DNA of 64,000 bases from JAAZZIT01 sp964480525 (GCA_964480525.1 CAYZOV010000003.1:1-64000); one strand, 5' to 3'; shown: positions 51,497 through 61,376, numbered from the stretch's first letter. Program-made: numbers and translations. Notes: generated by a model not told the origin, from the sequence alone.

Positions 51497-52750
51497 TTAA
51501 TTCACCTTGAATTCTTCAAATTGGTGCAATATCTTTATATCAACAAGAATATCGCACAATATACCCTCGGCTGTGTACTCCTCGGAAAATACTTTTCCCT
51601 CAGCTCGAACCTTGCTCAAAAGTCCTGCCTTGTCAAACGGCAAAAGCACTTTCATACGTTTTGCACTTTCGGGCAAAGCATTTGAAATTGCGTTTAGCAA
51701 ACCGTCAAAGCCGACACCTTTTTTTGCCGAAATTTTCACAACATCGTCCGATGAGTTTTGGAAATCCATTTCATCAATGTACGGCACAAGGTCGCATTTG
51801 TTAAGCACTGTAACTACGGGAATATCCTCGCAGCCAAGTTCTTTTAAAAGTTCCAAAGTTACTTGTGCTTGCTCACGGAAATTGTCGTTTGAAGCGTCGC
51901 AAATGTGCAAAATAACGTCTGCGTTTGCTGCTTCCTCTAGTGTGGATTTAAAAGCTTCAACCAAATGGTGGGGAAGTCGTCTGATAAGCCCTACGGTATC
52001 AACAAGCATAACACTTCGTCCGTCAGGTAATTCTATTGCACGAGATGTGGTTTCGAGGGTTGCAAACAGCTTGTTTTCAGCCAAAACGCCTGCCTCGGTG
52101 AGAGCGTTTAGAAGTGTGGATTTTCCCACATTTGTGTAACCTACGATTGCACAAACAAGCACTCCGTCATTTTTTCGTCTGGCACGAGAAAATTCACGTC
52201 TTTTTTCAATTTCTTTTAGTTCTTCCGAAAGTGCCGAAATTCTGTTTCTTATGTGACGCTTGTCCGTTTCAAGCTTAGTTTCACCCGGACCTCTTGTTCC
52301 GATTCCACCGCCCAAACGTGACAGCTTAACGCCCATTCCCGCAAGTCGTGGCAGTCTATACTTGTTTTGTGCAAGTTCCACCTGCAATCGTCCCTCTTTG
52401 GTGGTTGCTCGTTGTGCAAAAATATCAAGAATAAGCATTGTTCGGTCGATAGTGTGGACGTTTGTAACAGATTCAATATTTCGTATTTGCGTAGCAGTCA
52501 GCTCGTGGTCAAAAATAATCTGGTCAATTTCTTCACGATTACAAATTTCAGCCATTTCTTCAAGACGACCGCTTCCGATACAAGTTGCGGTGTCAAACGT
52601 AGGTCGTTTTTGTGAAATTTTAACGATTACTTCACCGCCTGCCGTATTCGTTAATTCTTCAAGTTCGTCAAGTGAACTGTCAATATCATATTCGCCAATA
52701 TCAACTGCTACAAGCATAATCTTTGGTGGTTTAATTTCAGTTTCAAACAT
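51497..52750 (-). CDS. hflX: GTPase HflX
   Basis: A 417-residue ribosome-associated GTPase that splits stalled or hibernating 70S ribosomes. The N-terminal nucleotide-binding domain has ATCIGSGRLEEM and FDHELTATQIRNIE. A coiled coil follows, then the glycine-rich GGGIGTRGPGETKLE, and the G domain with G1 GYTNVGKST, G3 DTVGLI and G4 NKCD. Start ATG 52750 follows AAGGAGAA. It ends the minus-strand run from the spoVB-like gene, and could have its own promoter. Confidence 0.95.
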   Translation of the reverse strand: MFETEIKPPKIMLVAVDIGEYDIDSSLDELEELTNTAGGEVIVKISQKRPTFDTATCIGSGRLEEMAEICNREEIDQIIFDHELTATQIRNIESVTNVHTIDRTMLILDIFAQRATTKEGRLQVELAQNKYRLPRLAGMGVKLSRLGGGIGTRGPGETKLETDKRHIRNRISALSEELKEIEKRREFSRARRKNDGVLVCAIVGYTNVGKSTLLNALTEAGVLAENKLFATLETTSRAIELPDGRSVMLVDTVGLIRRLPHHLVEAFKSTLEEAANADVILHICDASNDNFREQAQVTLELLKELGCEDIPVVTVLNKCDLVPYIDEMDFQNSSDDVVKISAKKGVGFDGLLNAISNALPESAKRMKVLLPFDKAGLLSKVRAEGKVFSEEYTAEGILCDILVDIKILHQFEEFKVN

Positions 52751-52772
52751 AAAAATTTCTCCTTAGGAAAAA

Positions 52773-53015
52773 TCACTCGATTACTTGATAATTTTCGCTT
52801 GCTTCTTCCTTTTTTACATATTCGGTTACATTCAAAACTTTGACTTTCAAAGGCTTTTGTCCCATATTTATTTGAATAATATCGCCTATTTTAACATCAT
52901 AAGACGCACGGGCAATTTTTTCATTAACTAAAATTTTTCCGGCGTCGCAAGCTTCGTTTGCAACCGTTCTTCTTTTGATTAAACGTGTAACTTTTAGATA
53001 TTTATCCAAACGCAT
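52773..53015 (-). CDS. rqcP: S4-domain RNA-binding protein RqcP/YabO (Hsp15-like)
   Basis: An 80-residue S4 protein (MRLDKYLKVTRLIKRRTVAN, then GKILVNEKIARASYDV). In B. subtilis RqcP (YabO) acts in ribosome quality control, helping RqcH add alanine tails. In B. subtilis the order is spoVB-like yabM, mazG-like yabN, yabO, then yabP and yabQ. Here hup is inserted and hflX follows instead of yabP-yabQ. Confidence 0.9.
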   Translation of the reverse strand: MRLDKYLKVTRLIKRRTVANEACDAGKILVNEKIARASYDVKIGDIIQINMGQKPLKVKVLNVTEYVKKEEASENYQVIE

Positions 53016-53032
53016 TTTAATCAGTCCTTTCT

Positions 53033-53067
53033 AAAATAAAAAGCCCAATGCAATTACGCAAAGGGCT
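53033..53067 (-). terminator. Intrinsic terminator after hup (minus strand)
   Basis: On the minus strand AGCCC (53067-53063) and GGGCT (53046-53042) form a stem with an inner TGC/GCA pairing, followed by T residues. It separates hup from rqcP, so read-through or a separate rqcP promoter is needed. Confidence 0.7.
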
Positions 53068-53099
53068 CATGAATTTGTCTAATTAAAAAATCAGATAAA

Positions 53100-53378
53100 T
53101 TACTTAACGTCAACAGCTTTTTTGAGAGCAGCGCCAGCCTTGAAAGCAGGAACTTTCTTTGCAGGAACTTCAATCTTTTCCTTTGTAGAAGGATTGATTG
53201 CAGTTTTAGCCTTTCTATCTCTTACTTCAAATGAACCAAAACCAACGAGTGTAACTTTTTCACCCTTGATAAGTGCGTCAGTAATAGCTTCTGTAACTGT
53301 TGCGAGAGCCTTTTCAGCGTCTTTCTTTGAGTATTCGCCCTTTTCAGCAATAAGGTTTACGAGTTCTGTCTTTGTCAT
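53100..53378 (-). CDS. hup: HU-family DNA-binding protein
   Basis: A 92-residue nucleoid protein. The start at ATG 53378 was chosen for the GGAGGT site upstream; a longer frame would begin inside mazG. It has MTKTELVNLIAEKGEYSKKD, the GFGSFEVRDRKAKTAINPST hinge with the DNA-bending arm, and a Lys/Ala-rich tail. It lies 19 bp after mazG. Confidence 0.96.
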   Translation of the reverse strand: MTKTELVNLIAEKGEYSKKDAEKALATVTEAITDALIKGEKVTLVGFGSFEVRDRKAKTAINPSTKEKIEVPAKKVPAFKAGAALKKAVDVK

Positions 53379-53397
53379 TGTTTTAACCTCCAAAATA

Positions 53398-54192
53398 TTA
53401 TTTATTTTTAGCTTTCTGCCAATAGACTTCAAGCTTATCTATGCCAAGAGATTTCATATCAATCCCATCTAGCCTTGTTAATTGTTCAACCTTTTTAAAT
53501 CTTTGCGTAAATTTTTCGTTTGCTTTTTGTAAACATTCTTCTGCGTCCAATTCAGAAAGTCTTGCAACATTACAACAAGAAAAAATCAAATCGCCAAGTT
53601 CTTCTTCAATGTCGGCAGATTTTCCGTCTGCTATAGCCTTTTTAAGTTCATTAAGCTCGCTTTCAAGGGAATTAACGGCGTCGTTTAAATCCTTAAAATC
53701 CATTCCCGCTCTGCTTGCACGTTTTCCTAACTTTTGTCCACGCATTAAAGCAGGGAATACTTTCGGAACACTTTCTAAGGTATCGGAATACGTTTTTTGA
53801 CCTTTGGTTTCTTTTTTTATGCTATCCCAGTTTTTCAAAACTTCGTCAGCGTTCTCAACCTTAACGTCACCGAAAACGTGAGGGTGACGAACAATAAGTT
53901 TTTTACAAACCTCGTCTGCAACGTCGTTGAGATTGAAATTATTCTTTTCCGTTTCAATTCCGCAATGAAAAACAACCTGTAAAAGCACGTCGCCAAGTTC
54001 TTCTCTAAGCATTGGAACGCTGTCCATGTCAATGGCTTCAAGCACCTCATAAACTTCTTCCAAAAAATCTTTTCGGATTGATTGGTGAGTTTGAACCTTA
54101 TCCCACGGGCAACCGTTTTCACTTCTCAAAACTTTAACGATTTCAACCAAGTCGTACACATCATAATTGTCCTTGAACTGAAATTCTATCAA
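53398..54192 (-). CDS. mazG: Nucleoside triphosphate pyrophosphohydrolase MazG
   Basis: A 264-residue house-cleaning NTP pyrophosphatase with two MazG domains. The first has the metal-binding EEVYEVLEAID and REELGDVLLQVVFH; the second has EEELGDLIFSCCNVARL. It begins with LRSENGCPWDKVQTHQSIRK. The TTG start at 54192 fits the GGAGATG site. The YabN form in B. subtilis carries an extra N-terminal tetrapyrrole methylase domain; this protein does not. Confidence 0.94.
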   Translation of the reverse strand: MIEFQFKDNYDVYDLVEIVKVLRSENGCPWDKVQTHQSIRKDFLEEVYEVLEAIDMDSVPMLREELGDVLLQVVFHCGIETEKNNFNLNDVADEVCKKLIVRHPHVFGDVKVENADEVLKNWDSIKKETKGQKTYSDTLESVPKVFPALMRGQKLGKRASRAGMDFKDLNDAVNSLESELNELKKAIADGKSADIEEELGDLIFSCCNVARLSELDAEECLQKANEKFTQRFKKVEQLTRLDGIDMKSLGIDKLEVYWQKAKNK

Positions 54193-54296
54193 TCTTCACA
54201 TCTCCAATCCCCTTTAAAATAGGCATTTAACCCAGCCAAAAGGAAACGCTACTTAAATATAATAACCTAAATTGAAAGAAATTTCAATACCTTTTT

Positions 54297-55931
54297 TCAA
54301 AAATCTTTGAAAAAAAGTGCAATAATTTCATTTTTGGTTAAAGTACACAATACTTTGAGTGAAAAAATGTACAAAATGACAGCAAAAAATACTGAAATAA
54401 CGAAAGAAAACATAAATTCAAGTCGCAAAATGAGAATTGAATATACAAATTTAGATAAATTAACACAAAAATAGCTTGCAAAAAATGGAATTACAAAAAC
54501 ATTTCTGTATGAAATTTTTAATTCTGATATTTTTATAAGTTCGTTTAATGACAAAATAAAAATCACCAAAAAACTTGCTGTAGTAGAAATTGCCGCACCC
54601 ATAATATTTACTTTTGGATTTGAAACAAGAATTATGTTTAACAACAGCCTAACTCCGCTTGCTATTAACATAATTCTAACGCTGACAGCGGGTTTTGAGA
54701 TTCCTTGAATTATACTGAAAAGCGGTGATGACATACACAAAAACACCATACCCGAACACAATATTTTAAGACTTTCGGAAATAGCGATAATTTCCGCTGT
54801 TTTTGCAGGGAATAAGATTTTTAAAATTTCGTCGCTGTATGTAAAAATACCCATAGCACACGGAAACGAAATAACCGCAGTCAACAAAAGCAGAGAATTT
54901 ATTCTTTTTGAAACTTCACGTTTTTTCCCTTTTGCCCAGTTTTCTGAAATTATAGGCAGAATACTTTTTCCGAAAATTGAAGTTAGCGACGGAATCAATC
55001 CGAAAACAGTCATAGCTAACCCTGTGTACGACCCGTATATAAAATTCGGTATATCGCTTAACTTGACGGATAAACCTAATTTTGAGGTTAATATATGAGG
55101 AGAGGTCGCTAAAACTTTGCCCAAACAATGATTTATTGTTATAGTATCAATGAATCCTCCCAAAGTTGAAATACACGAAGCAAGTGCAATCGGATTTGAC
55201 ACAGAAAGAATTTTTTTCAGTATAATTTTAGTTTTTTCCGTCGATTTATCTTTGTTTAGCATTTCTTTGGTGATACCGTCGCCTGCAATTGTTTTCATTA
55301 TTTCAAGTACAATAAGCGATATTAAATTAGCAATTGTTACGCCAAACACACACATTGCGGACACAAAAGGCAAACCTTTTATAAAAAATCTTTCGCTGTT
55401 ATGATTTGCCCAAATGCCAAAACCTAAACCCAGAAAAATTTTAAACAAACTTTCAATAATTTCCGACACAGCTGTCGGCGTCATATTTCTTAAACCCTCG
55501 TAATAACCACGTTCTACAGAAAGAATACAGCCGATTAGAATACACGGACTTATGCTTATTGCCGACCACATTGCGTAGGGTTGTTTTAATACAAAATTAC
55601 ACAAAGGATATGCAATTGCAACGCTTATAAGAGTGAAAACAATTCCGTTGACAAAAAAGTACAGTAAAGCGGTCTTTCTTAGTTTTCTAACATTTTTGTA
55701 CCTTTCAAACGCTATGTTTTCAGAAACCAGTTTCGCCATAGAAGTAGTAATTCCCGACACAGCTATGGAAAAAACAGGCATAAAAACAGAATACGCCATT
55801 GAATAATACCCGTAACCCGTTCCGCCGAGAATATTTGTCAGCGGAATTTTGTAAATAAGTCCTAAAATTTTTGTGACAACAACCATAATTATTAAAATTA
55901 AAGAACTTAACATGAAACTTTGTTTTTTCAA
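54297..55931 (-). CDS. SpoVB/MurJ-like polysaccharide flippase (MOP superfamily)
   Basis: A 544-residue membrane protein with about 12-14 hydrophobic segments, beginning SFMLSSLILIIMVVVTKILG and with LGGTGYGYYSMAYSVFMPV. This is the SpoVB/YabM branch of the MOP flippases, which move lipid-linked wall precursors; SpoVB acts in spore cortex formation. Its place before mazG-hup-rqcP matches yabM. Whether it is the cortex or the housekeeping flippase cannot be decided here. The TTG start follows CAGGAGTG. Confidence 0.9.
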   Translation of the reverse strand: MKKQSFMLSSLILIIMVVVTKILGLIYKIPLTNILGGTGYGYYSMAYSVFMPVFSIAVSGITTSMAKLVSENIAFERYKNVRKLRKTALLYFFVNGIVFTLISVAIAYPLCNFVLKQPYAMWSAISISPCILIGCILSVERGYYEGLRNMTPTAVSEIIESLFKIFLGLGFGIWANHNSERFFIKGLPFVSAMCVFGVTIANLISLIVLEIMKTIAGDGITKEMLNKDKSTEKTKIILKKILSVSNPIALASCISTLGGFIDTITINHCLGKVLATSPHILTSKLGLSVKLSDIPNFIYGSYTGLAMTVFGLIPSLTSIFGKSILPIISENWAKGKKREVSKRINSLLLLTAVISFPCAMGIFTYSDEILKILFPAKTAEIIAISESLKILCSGMVFLCMSSPLFSIIQGISKPAVSVRIMLIASGVRLLLNIILVSNPKVNIMGAAISTTASFLVIFILSLNELIKISELKISYRNVFVIPFFASYFCVNLSKFVYSILILRLEFMFSFVISVFFAVILYIFSLKVLCTLTKNEIIALFFKDF

Positions 55932-56062
55932 ATAATCACTCCTGATATAATTTTTATGGTTTTATAAATTATATGACAAGCTTATAGGGAGAATTACTGA
56001 AAAAAATGCACAAAATCTTGAAAAATTACGAAAAAAGGCTTTAAATTTTTGGAAAAGTATGA

Positions 56063-56199
56063 TATAATAATTATTAGCTTATCGGTTTTCGATTAGGCGT
56101 CTTGTTTTGCCGTGCTTAATCACAAAACAACTTTGTTTGTAAAGATTTTACGGTGGAATAACTTTAATTCAAAAAATTTATAATTGAAAGGATTTTTTT
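56063..56199 (+). promoter_or_regulatory. Leader region of trpS with likely -10 and hairpins
   Basis: A TATAAT (56063-56068) is followed by about 130 nt before the trpS ATG. The leader has CTTATCG-GTTTT-CGATTAG (one mismatch) and GTTTTG ... CAAAAC stems, but no T-box motif and no Trp codon run. No -35 is clear. No terminator is seen. Its role, if any, is unknown. Confidence 0.4.
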
Positions 56200-57195
56200 A
56201 TGGATAAGAAACTTATTTTTAGTGGGATTCAGCCGACAGGCACTTTCACTCTGGGAAACTATATCGGCGCTATCCGAAATTGGGCGCCATTGCAGGAAGA
56301 ATACAACTGTATTTATTCAATTGTGGATATGCACGCTATTACAGTTCGTCAAGACCCTGTAAAACTTCGCCAACATACCCTAGAAGCATATGCACTTATT
56401 CTTGCTTGCGGAATTGACCCTGATAAATCTATTGCATTTATCCAGAGCCACGTTAAAACTCATGCAGAACTCAATTGGATTTTGGCTTGTTCAACACAAT
56501 TTGGTGAACTTTCACGAATGACCCAGTTTAAGGATAAATCCGCTAAACACGCTGATGACGTAAACGCAGGACTGTTTACATATCCTGTTTTAATGGCTGC
56601 TGATATTTTGGCTTATAATGCAGACCTTGTACCTGTTGGCGTTGACCAAAAACAGCACCTTGAACTTGCACGAAATATCGCACAGCGTTTTAACGCTAAG
56701 TATGGTGAATTTTTCACTGTGCCTGACCCATATATTCCAAAGGTAGGTGCAAAGGTTATGTCTTTGCAGGAGCCTACAAAGAAAATGTCCAAATCGGACG
56801 AAAACGCTAATTCGTGTATTCTTATTCTTGATGACAAGGATACTATTATTCGCAAATTCAAACGTGCCGTAACTGACAGCGAAGCCGAAGTTTGCTATCG
56901 TGAGGGCAAAGACGGAATTAACAATCTTATGACCATTTATTCCGCTGTTACAGATAAAACTTTTGCCGAAATTGAAAGTGAATTTGCAGGCAAAGGTTAC
57001 GGTGATTTTAAACTTGCTGTGGGCGAAGCTGTTGCTGACCATTTACAGCCTGTCAGAGATAATTTCGCAAGAATTATTGCCGACAAGGCATATCTAAAGG
57101 ATTGTTACACAAAGGGTGCTGAAAAGGCGTTGAGAATTTCACAAAAAACTGTTTCAAAAGTATACCGAAAAGTAGGTTTTGTTGACCAAAGATAA
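56200..57195 (+). CDS. trpS: Tryptophanyl-tRNA synthetase
   Basis: A 331-residue class I synthetase. The HIGH-type motif falls in PTGTFTLGNYIGA and the KMSKS motif is KMSKS (195-199). Trp-pocket parts include YSIVDMHAITV and VGVDQKQHLELAR. Unlike tyrS, it has no T-box. The ribosome site GAAAGGAT is weak to moderate. Confidence 0.97.
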   Translation: MDKKLIFSGIQPTGTFTLGNYIGAIRNWAPLQEEYNCIYSIVDMHAITVRQDPVKLRQHTLEAYALILACGIDPDKSIAFIQSHVKTHAELNWILACSTQFGELSRMTQFKDKSAKHADDVNAGLFTYPVLMAADILAYNADLVPVGVDQKQHLELARNIAQRFNAKYGEFFTVPDPYIPKVGAKVMSLQEPTKKMSKSDENANSCILILDDKDTIIRKFKRAVTDSEAEVCYREGKDGINNLMTIYSAVTDKTFAEIESEFAGKGYGDFKLAVGEAVADHLQPVRDNFARIIADKAYLKDCYTKGAEKALRISQKTVSKVYRKVGFVDQR

Positions 57196-57219
57196 CACAT
57201 AAATTTAGGAGTTGAAAGA

Positions 57220-60000
57220 ATGAAAAATGCATTTTTAAAAGACGCTCGCAGAGAAATTTTACATTCTTTCAGCAGATTTTTGTCTATATTTTTGATAGTT
57301 TTTCTAGGTGTTGGCTTTTATTCGGGAATAAATTCCACAATGCCGGACATGAAATACACGGCAGGTGAGTATTTTAAACAAACAGATTTAATGGATTTAA
57401 AACTTGTTTCCACATTAGGAATAAAAGCCGAGGATATTAAAAATATTAAAAAGCTTGATTTTGTGGACGGTGTTTCCGTTGGCTATTCAAAGGACGTATT
57501 TTATAAATACGACAGTAAAAACCTTGTTATAAAATTTATGTCGTTTAATGAAAACCACACCTTCGGAAATGATAATCTTAACAAACTTACGGTTTTGCAA
57601 GGAAGATTGCCTGAAAAAGCAGGGGAATGTGTTGTTGACGAAAAATTTATTAACTATAAACACGGATTTAAAATTGGCGACCAAATAACCGTTTCTTCGC
57701 CTTATGCCGATACTTCGATTGATGAAATTTTCACAACTGACACGTTTACTATTGTTGGGTATGTCACTACGCCATTGTACATTGGATACGAACGTGATAA
57801 AACCACCGTGGGAAACGGAAATGTGTCGGGTTATGTTTTCATAAACGAAAATGATTTTAACCTTGATTATTATTCCGAAATGTACATAACCCTGAAAAAC
57901 TGCGATTTTGAGCCTTCTTCCGAAGAATATCTAGACGCTGTAAATGAAAACAGGCAAACAATTATAGATGTTTTTTCGCAAAGTGTAAATGAAAGATATG
58001 ACTATTTGTTCAACTTGTACACAAATAAAATAAGTTCTGCCGAAAACAGCGTTTCTCAACTTGAAACTTTTTTAAACGCTGAACTTGATGATTTGTACGT
58101 TCAAAAAGCGTATTTGGAAAATCTTATTTCAGAATATGAAAAACAGTTTGATAATTCTTCAAGTAATCTTTTAAACCTTAAAATTTCAAAGGCTAAAGCG
58201 CTTTTGTCACAACTTGACGAACTGATTTACGCAAAAGAAAATAATGATACCGATAAACTTAACGAACTTAACGAAAAGCTTAATGATTATAAAGAAGAAA
58301 TATTTCAATCAAAGACAGAACTTGAAAAACTATCTCAGCCTGTAATTTTGGATTATGACAGATTTTACAATTCAGACTATAGCTCTTTTGAGGGCGACGC
58401 CGAAAAAATACATTCTATAGGCAAAGTTTTTCCTTTGTTTTTTGTAATTGTTGCAGCTCTTGTTTGCCTTACAACCATGACCAGAATGATTGAAGAACAG
58501 CGTACCCAAATCGGTATTTATAAAGCTTTAGGTTACACTTCGTTTCAAATTGTTTTAAAATATTTAATTTATGGCGGAATAGGTGCTTTTTTCGGAAGTT
58601 TTTTAGGATACATTGTCGGGGTTAAAGTGTTACCTGCCGTAATTTTCAACTGTTATAAAATTTTATACAACATACCTTGTTTCTATACGCAAATAAATTG
58701 GAAAAACGCCTTTTTAATTTCCGTGTTTTCAACTTTTCTGACTTGCGTTGTGGTAATTTACAGTTGTTATAAAGAATTAAAAATTCAGCCGTCACAACTT
58801 ATGAGACCGAAAAGTCCTAAGTCGGGCAGACGTGTTTTCTTGGAAAAATTTCCGTTTCTTTGGAATAAAATAAGTTTTATCGGCAAAGTCACCATACGAA
58901 ATTTGTTAAGATACAAAAAGCGATTTTTAATGACCGTTTTCGGGGTCGCAGGGTGTACTGCGCTGATTCTGACGGGATTCGGATTAAAACATTCAATTTC
59001 CGCAATTTTGGATTTACAGTTTAACAAAGTTTTCTGCTACGATTCAATGGCTCTGATTGATTGTTCAAGTTATGATTCAGTACAGGTCTTGTCTGAAATA
59101 TCGCAAATTAACGGGGTTGTTGATTGTGATTTGAGTTGTCAGGTCGGTTGTGAAATTCCAAATGGAATTGAAACCTATACAGGCACAATTGTTGTAGTTG
59201 ATGATGTTACAAATATCTCAAAGTATGTAAACTTAATTGATGTCAACAACGGAAAAGCGTTAAATATAAATAACAACGGCGTAATAATTAACGAAAAACT
59301 TTCGCTTCTTTTAGATTTAAACGTAGGTGACGAAATCACCATTGATTTAGCAGATAAAGGAAAAGTGACTTTTACCGTTGACGGCATAACCGAAAATTAC
59401 GCATTGCATTACATTTATATCAGCAAAGAATTATACGAAGAAAAGGTTGAAAGTCCAACATTTAACACTTGTTTTATCAATTATGACAGCAACAAAAGTT
59501 CGGAAGAACTTTCGGAAAACATACTGTCGATTGATGGTATTTTGGGGATAACAAACCTTGAAGATAACGGCAAATCTTTTGAAAAATCGCTTAAAAGTCT
59601 TACCGGCATAGTGTGGCTTTTGATTATTTGTGCAGGCGCTTTGGCTATGGTTGTGTTGTACAACTTGGCTAATATCAACATTACGGAACGGGTTAGAGAG
59701 ATTGCCACAATCAAAGTTTTAGGTTTTTACGACAACGAAACCGACGGATATATTTTCAGAGAAAATATTTTTTCCGCACTTATAGGAATAATTTTAGGTT
59801 GGTTTTTCGGAAAATATCTACACAGATTCGTTGTTCAAACCGCCGAAGTTGACATAGTTATGTTTGACAGAACTCTTGAACTTTCGTCATATATAATTTC
59901 AGCACTTCTAACGCTATTATTTACTGCTGTTATTATTTTTATATTGCATTTTAAACTGAAAAAAGTGGATATGGTTTCCTCGCTTAAATCAGTTGAATAA
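57220..60000 (+). CDS. ABC transporter permease with two FtsX domains
   Basis: A 926-residue permease. A first membrane segment (about 22-40) precedes an extracytoplasmic region (40-260) and a coiled coil (about 265-375). A first FtsX domain follows (three segments, about 405-520), then a second extracellular domain (about 600-780) and a second FtsX domain (about 800-915). This is the MacB-like/LolE-type layout found with antimicrobial-peptide or lipid-handling ABC systems. The matching ATPase lies 1.4 kb downstream (61377), separated by two unrelated genes. The substrate is unknown. Confidence 0.9.
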   Translation: MKNAFLKDARREILHSFSRFLSIFLIVFLGVGFYSGINSTMPDMKYTAGEYFKQTDLMDLKLVSTLGIKAEDIKNIKKLDFVDGVSVGYSKDVFYKYDSKNLVIKFMSFNENHTFGNDNLNKLTVLQGRLPEKAGECVVDEKFINYKHGFKIGDQITVSSPYADTSIDEIFTTDTFTIVGYVTTPLYIGYERDKTTVGNGNVSGYVFINENDFNLDYYSEMYITLKNCDFEPSSEEYLDAVNENRQTIIDVFSQSVNERYDYLFNLYTNKISSAENSVSQLETFLNAELDDLYVQKAYLENLISEYEKQFDNSSSNLLNLKISKAKALLSQLDELIYAKENNDTDKLNELNEKLNDYKEEIFQSKTELEKLSQPVILDYDRFYNSDYSSFEGDAEKIHSIGKVFPLFFVIVAALVCLTTMTRMIEEQRTQIGIYKALGYTSFQIVLKYLIYGGIGAFFGSFLGYIVGVKVLPAVIFNCYKILYNIPCFYTQINWKNAFLISVFSTFLTCVVVIYSCYKELKIQPSQLMRPKSPKSGRRVFLEKFPFLWNKISFIGKVTIRNLLRYKKRFLMTVFGVAGCTALILTGFGLKHSISAILDLQFNKVFCYDSMALIDCSSYDSVQVLSEISQINGVVDCDLSCQVGCEIPNGIETYTGTIVVVDDVTNISKYVNLIDVNNGKALNINNNGVIINEKLSLLLDLNVGDEITIDLADKGKVTFTVDGITENYALHYIYISKELYEEKVESPTFNTCFINYDSNKSSEELSENILSIDGILGITNLEDNGKSFEKSLKSLTGIVWLLIICAGALAMVVLYNLANINITERVREIATIKVLGFYDNETDGYIFRENIFSALIGIILGWFFGKYLHRFVVQTAEVDIVMFDRTLELSSYIISALLTLLFTAVIIFILHFKLKKVDMVSSLKSVE

Positions 60001-60027
60001 TATTAAAATCAGAAAGGATATAAATTT

Positions 60028-60234
60028 ATGAAAAACGAAAACAACGGCGTTGTTATGACGCTATCACTAATTATCGGCTTTATTTTGGGAGCTTTAACAG
60101 GTTTGGGAATCGCATATCTTGTAAAGAAAAACGACGAAAAGAATGATTTTACGGCGTTTGACGACATTGATTGTGACGATTTGTTTGACGACTGCGACGA
60201 TTATGAGGACGAGTGCAATTGTTACTCATTCTAA
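60028..60234 (+). CDS. Small membrane protein with acidic Cys-rich tail
   Basis: A 68-residue protein of no recognised family. It has a single N-terminal membrane segment (about 9-31, with GFILGALTGLGIAYLV, similar to YtxH-type small proteins), a short Lys-rich patch, and a C-terminal tail of about 25 residues with 12 Asp/Glu and four Cys (DCDDLFDDCDDYEDECNC). The tail could bind metal. Start ATG 60028 follows GAAAGGAT. It is between the permease and ychF. Confidence 0.72.
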   Translation: MKNENNGVVMTLSLIIGFILGALTGLGIAYLVKKNDEKNDFTAFDDIDCDDLFDDCDDYEDECNCYSF

Positions 60235-60260
60235 ATTTTGCTTGAAAGGAATATAAAAAT

Positions 60261-61355
60261 ATGAAACTTGGAATGGTCGGACTTCCTAATGTAGGTAAGT
60301 CAACACTTTTTAATGCTTTGACAAACGCAGGAGCTGAATCTGCAAATTATCCGTTCTGCACAATCGAGCCAAACGTGGGTATTGTATCTGTACCTGACGA
60401 ACGTCTTGACAAGCTTGCTGAAATGTATCACCCTGAAAAATTCACCCCTGCAACACTTGAATTTGTTGATATTGCAGGTCTTGTAAAGGGTGCGTCAAAG
60501 GGCGAAGGCTTGGGCAACAAATTTTTATCAAACATTCGTGAGGTTGACGCTATTGTTCACGTTGTGCGTTGCTTTGAGGACGACAATATTATCCACGTTG
60601 ACGGCAACATTAACCCTGTTCGTGATATTGAAACTATCGACCTTGAACTTATTTTTGCCGACGTTGAGCTTATCGAACGAAAACTTGACCGTACAAAAAA
60701 AGCACTCAAAGGCGACAAGTCGTTGGCTAGTGCGGTAGATTTTCTTGAAGAATTAAAAAATCATCTTGAAAACGGAAAACCTGCCAGAGCATTTCCTATG
60801 GACGATGAACAAAAAGAATTTTTGAAAGAAACCCCGCTTCTTTCACTTAAACCTGTAATTTACGCAGCTAATATGAGCGAGGACGATTTTAGAAACAACA
60901 TAGAAACAAACGAAAATTATAAAAAAGTTTGCGAAATTGCCGCTGAACAGGGAGCTGCCGTTTTGCCGATTTGCGCCCAAATTGAAGCTGAAATTTCCGA
61001 TATGGACGCCGAGGACAAGGAAATGTTCCTTGCAGATTTGGGTCTTGAAATCAGCGGTCTTAACCGAATTATCAAAGAGGGCTATTCGCTTTTGGGACTT
61101 ATTTCGTACCTCACCGCAGGACAGCCTGAAGTTCGAGCTTGGACAATTACAAAGGGAACTAAGGCTCCACAGGCGGCAGGAAAAATTCACACAGACTTTG
61201 AAAAAGGATTTATTCGTGCCGAAGTTGTGTCATTTGACGACCTTATGGCTTGTGGAAGTATGGCGAATGCTAAGGAAAAGGGACTTGTTCGACTTGAGGG
61301 CAAAGAGTACGTTATGAACGATGGAGATATTGTTCTTTTCAGATTTAACGTTTAA
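60261..61355 (+). CDS. ychF: Redox-regulated ATPase/GTPase YchF
   Basis: A 364-residue Obg-related P-loop protein that prefers ATP. G1 is GLPNVGKST, G3 is DIAGLVKGASKGEGLGN, and the G4-equivalent is YAANMSED, not NKxD, in line with ATP use. It has a coiled coil and a C-terminal TGS domain (AWTITKGTKAPQAAGKIHTD). YchF (OLA1 in eukaryotes) is linked to stress responses and ribosome binding. It sits between two ABC transporter genes, which is unusual. Confidence 0.96.
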   Translation: MKLGMVGLPNVGKSTLFNALTNAGAESANYPFCTIEPNVGIVSVPDERLDKLAEMYHPEKFTPATLEFVDIAGLVKGASKGEGLGNKFLSNIREVDAIVHVVRCFEDDNIIHVDGNINPVRDIETIDLELIFADVELIERKLDRTKKALKGDKSLASAVDFLEELKNHLENGKPARAFPMDDEQKEFLKETPLLSLKPVIYAANMSEDDFRNNIETNENYKKVCEIAAEQGAAVLPICAQIEAEISDMDAEDKEMFLADLGLEISGLNRIIKEGYSLLGLISYLTAGQPEVRAWTITKGTKAPQAAGKIHTDFEKGFIRAEVVSFDDLMACGSMANAKEKGLVRLEGKEYVMNDGDIVLFRFNV

Positions 61356-61376
61356 TTTTAAAGGATTGTTGTAGCT

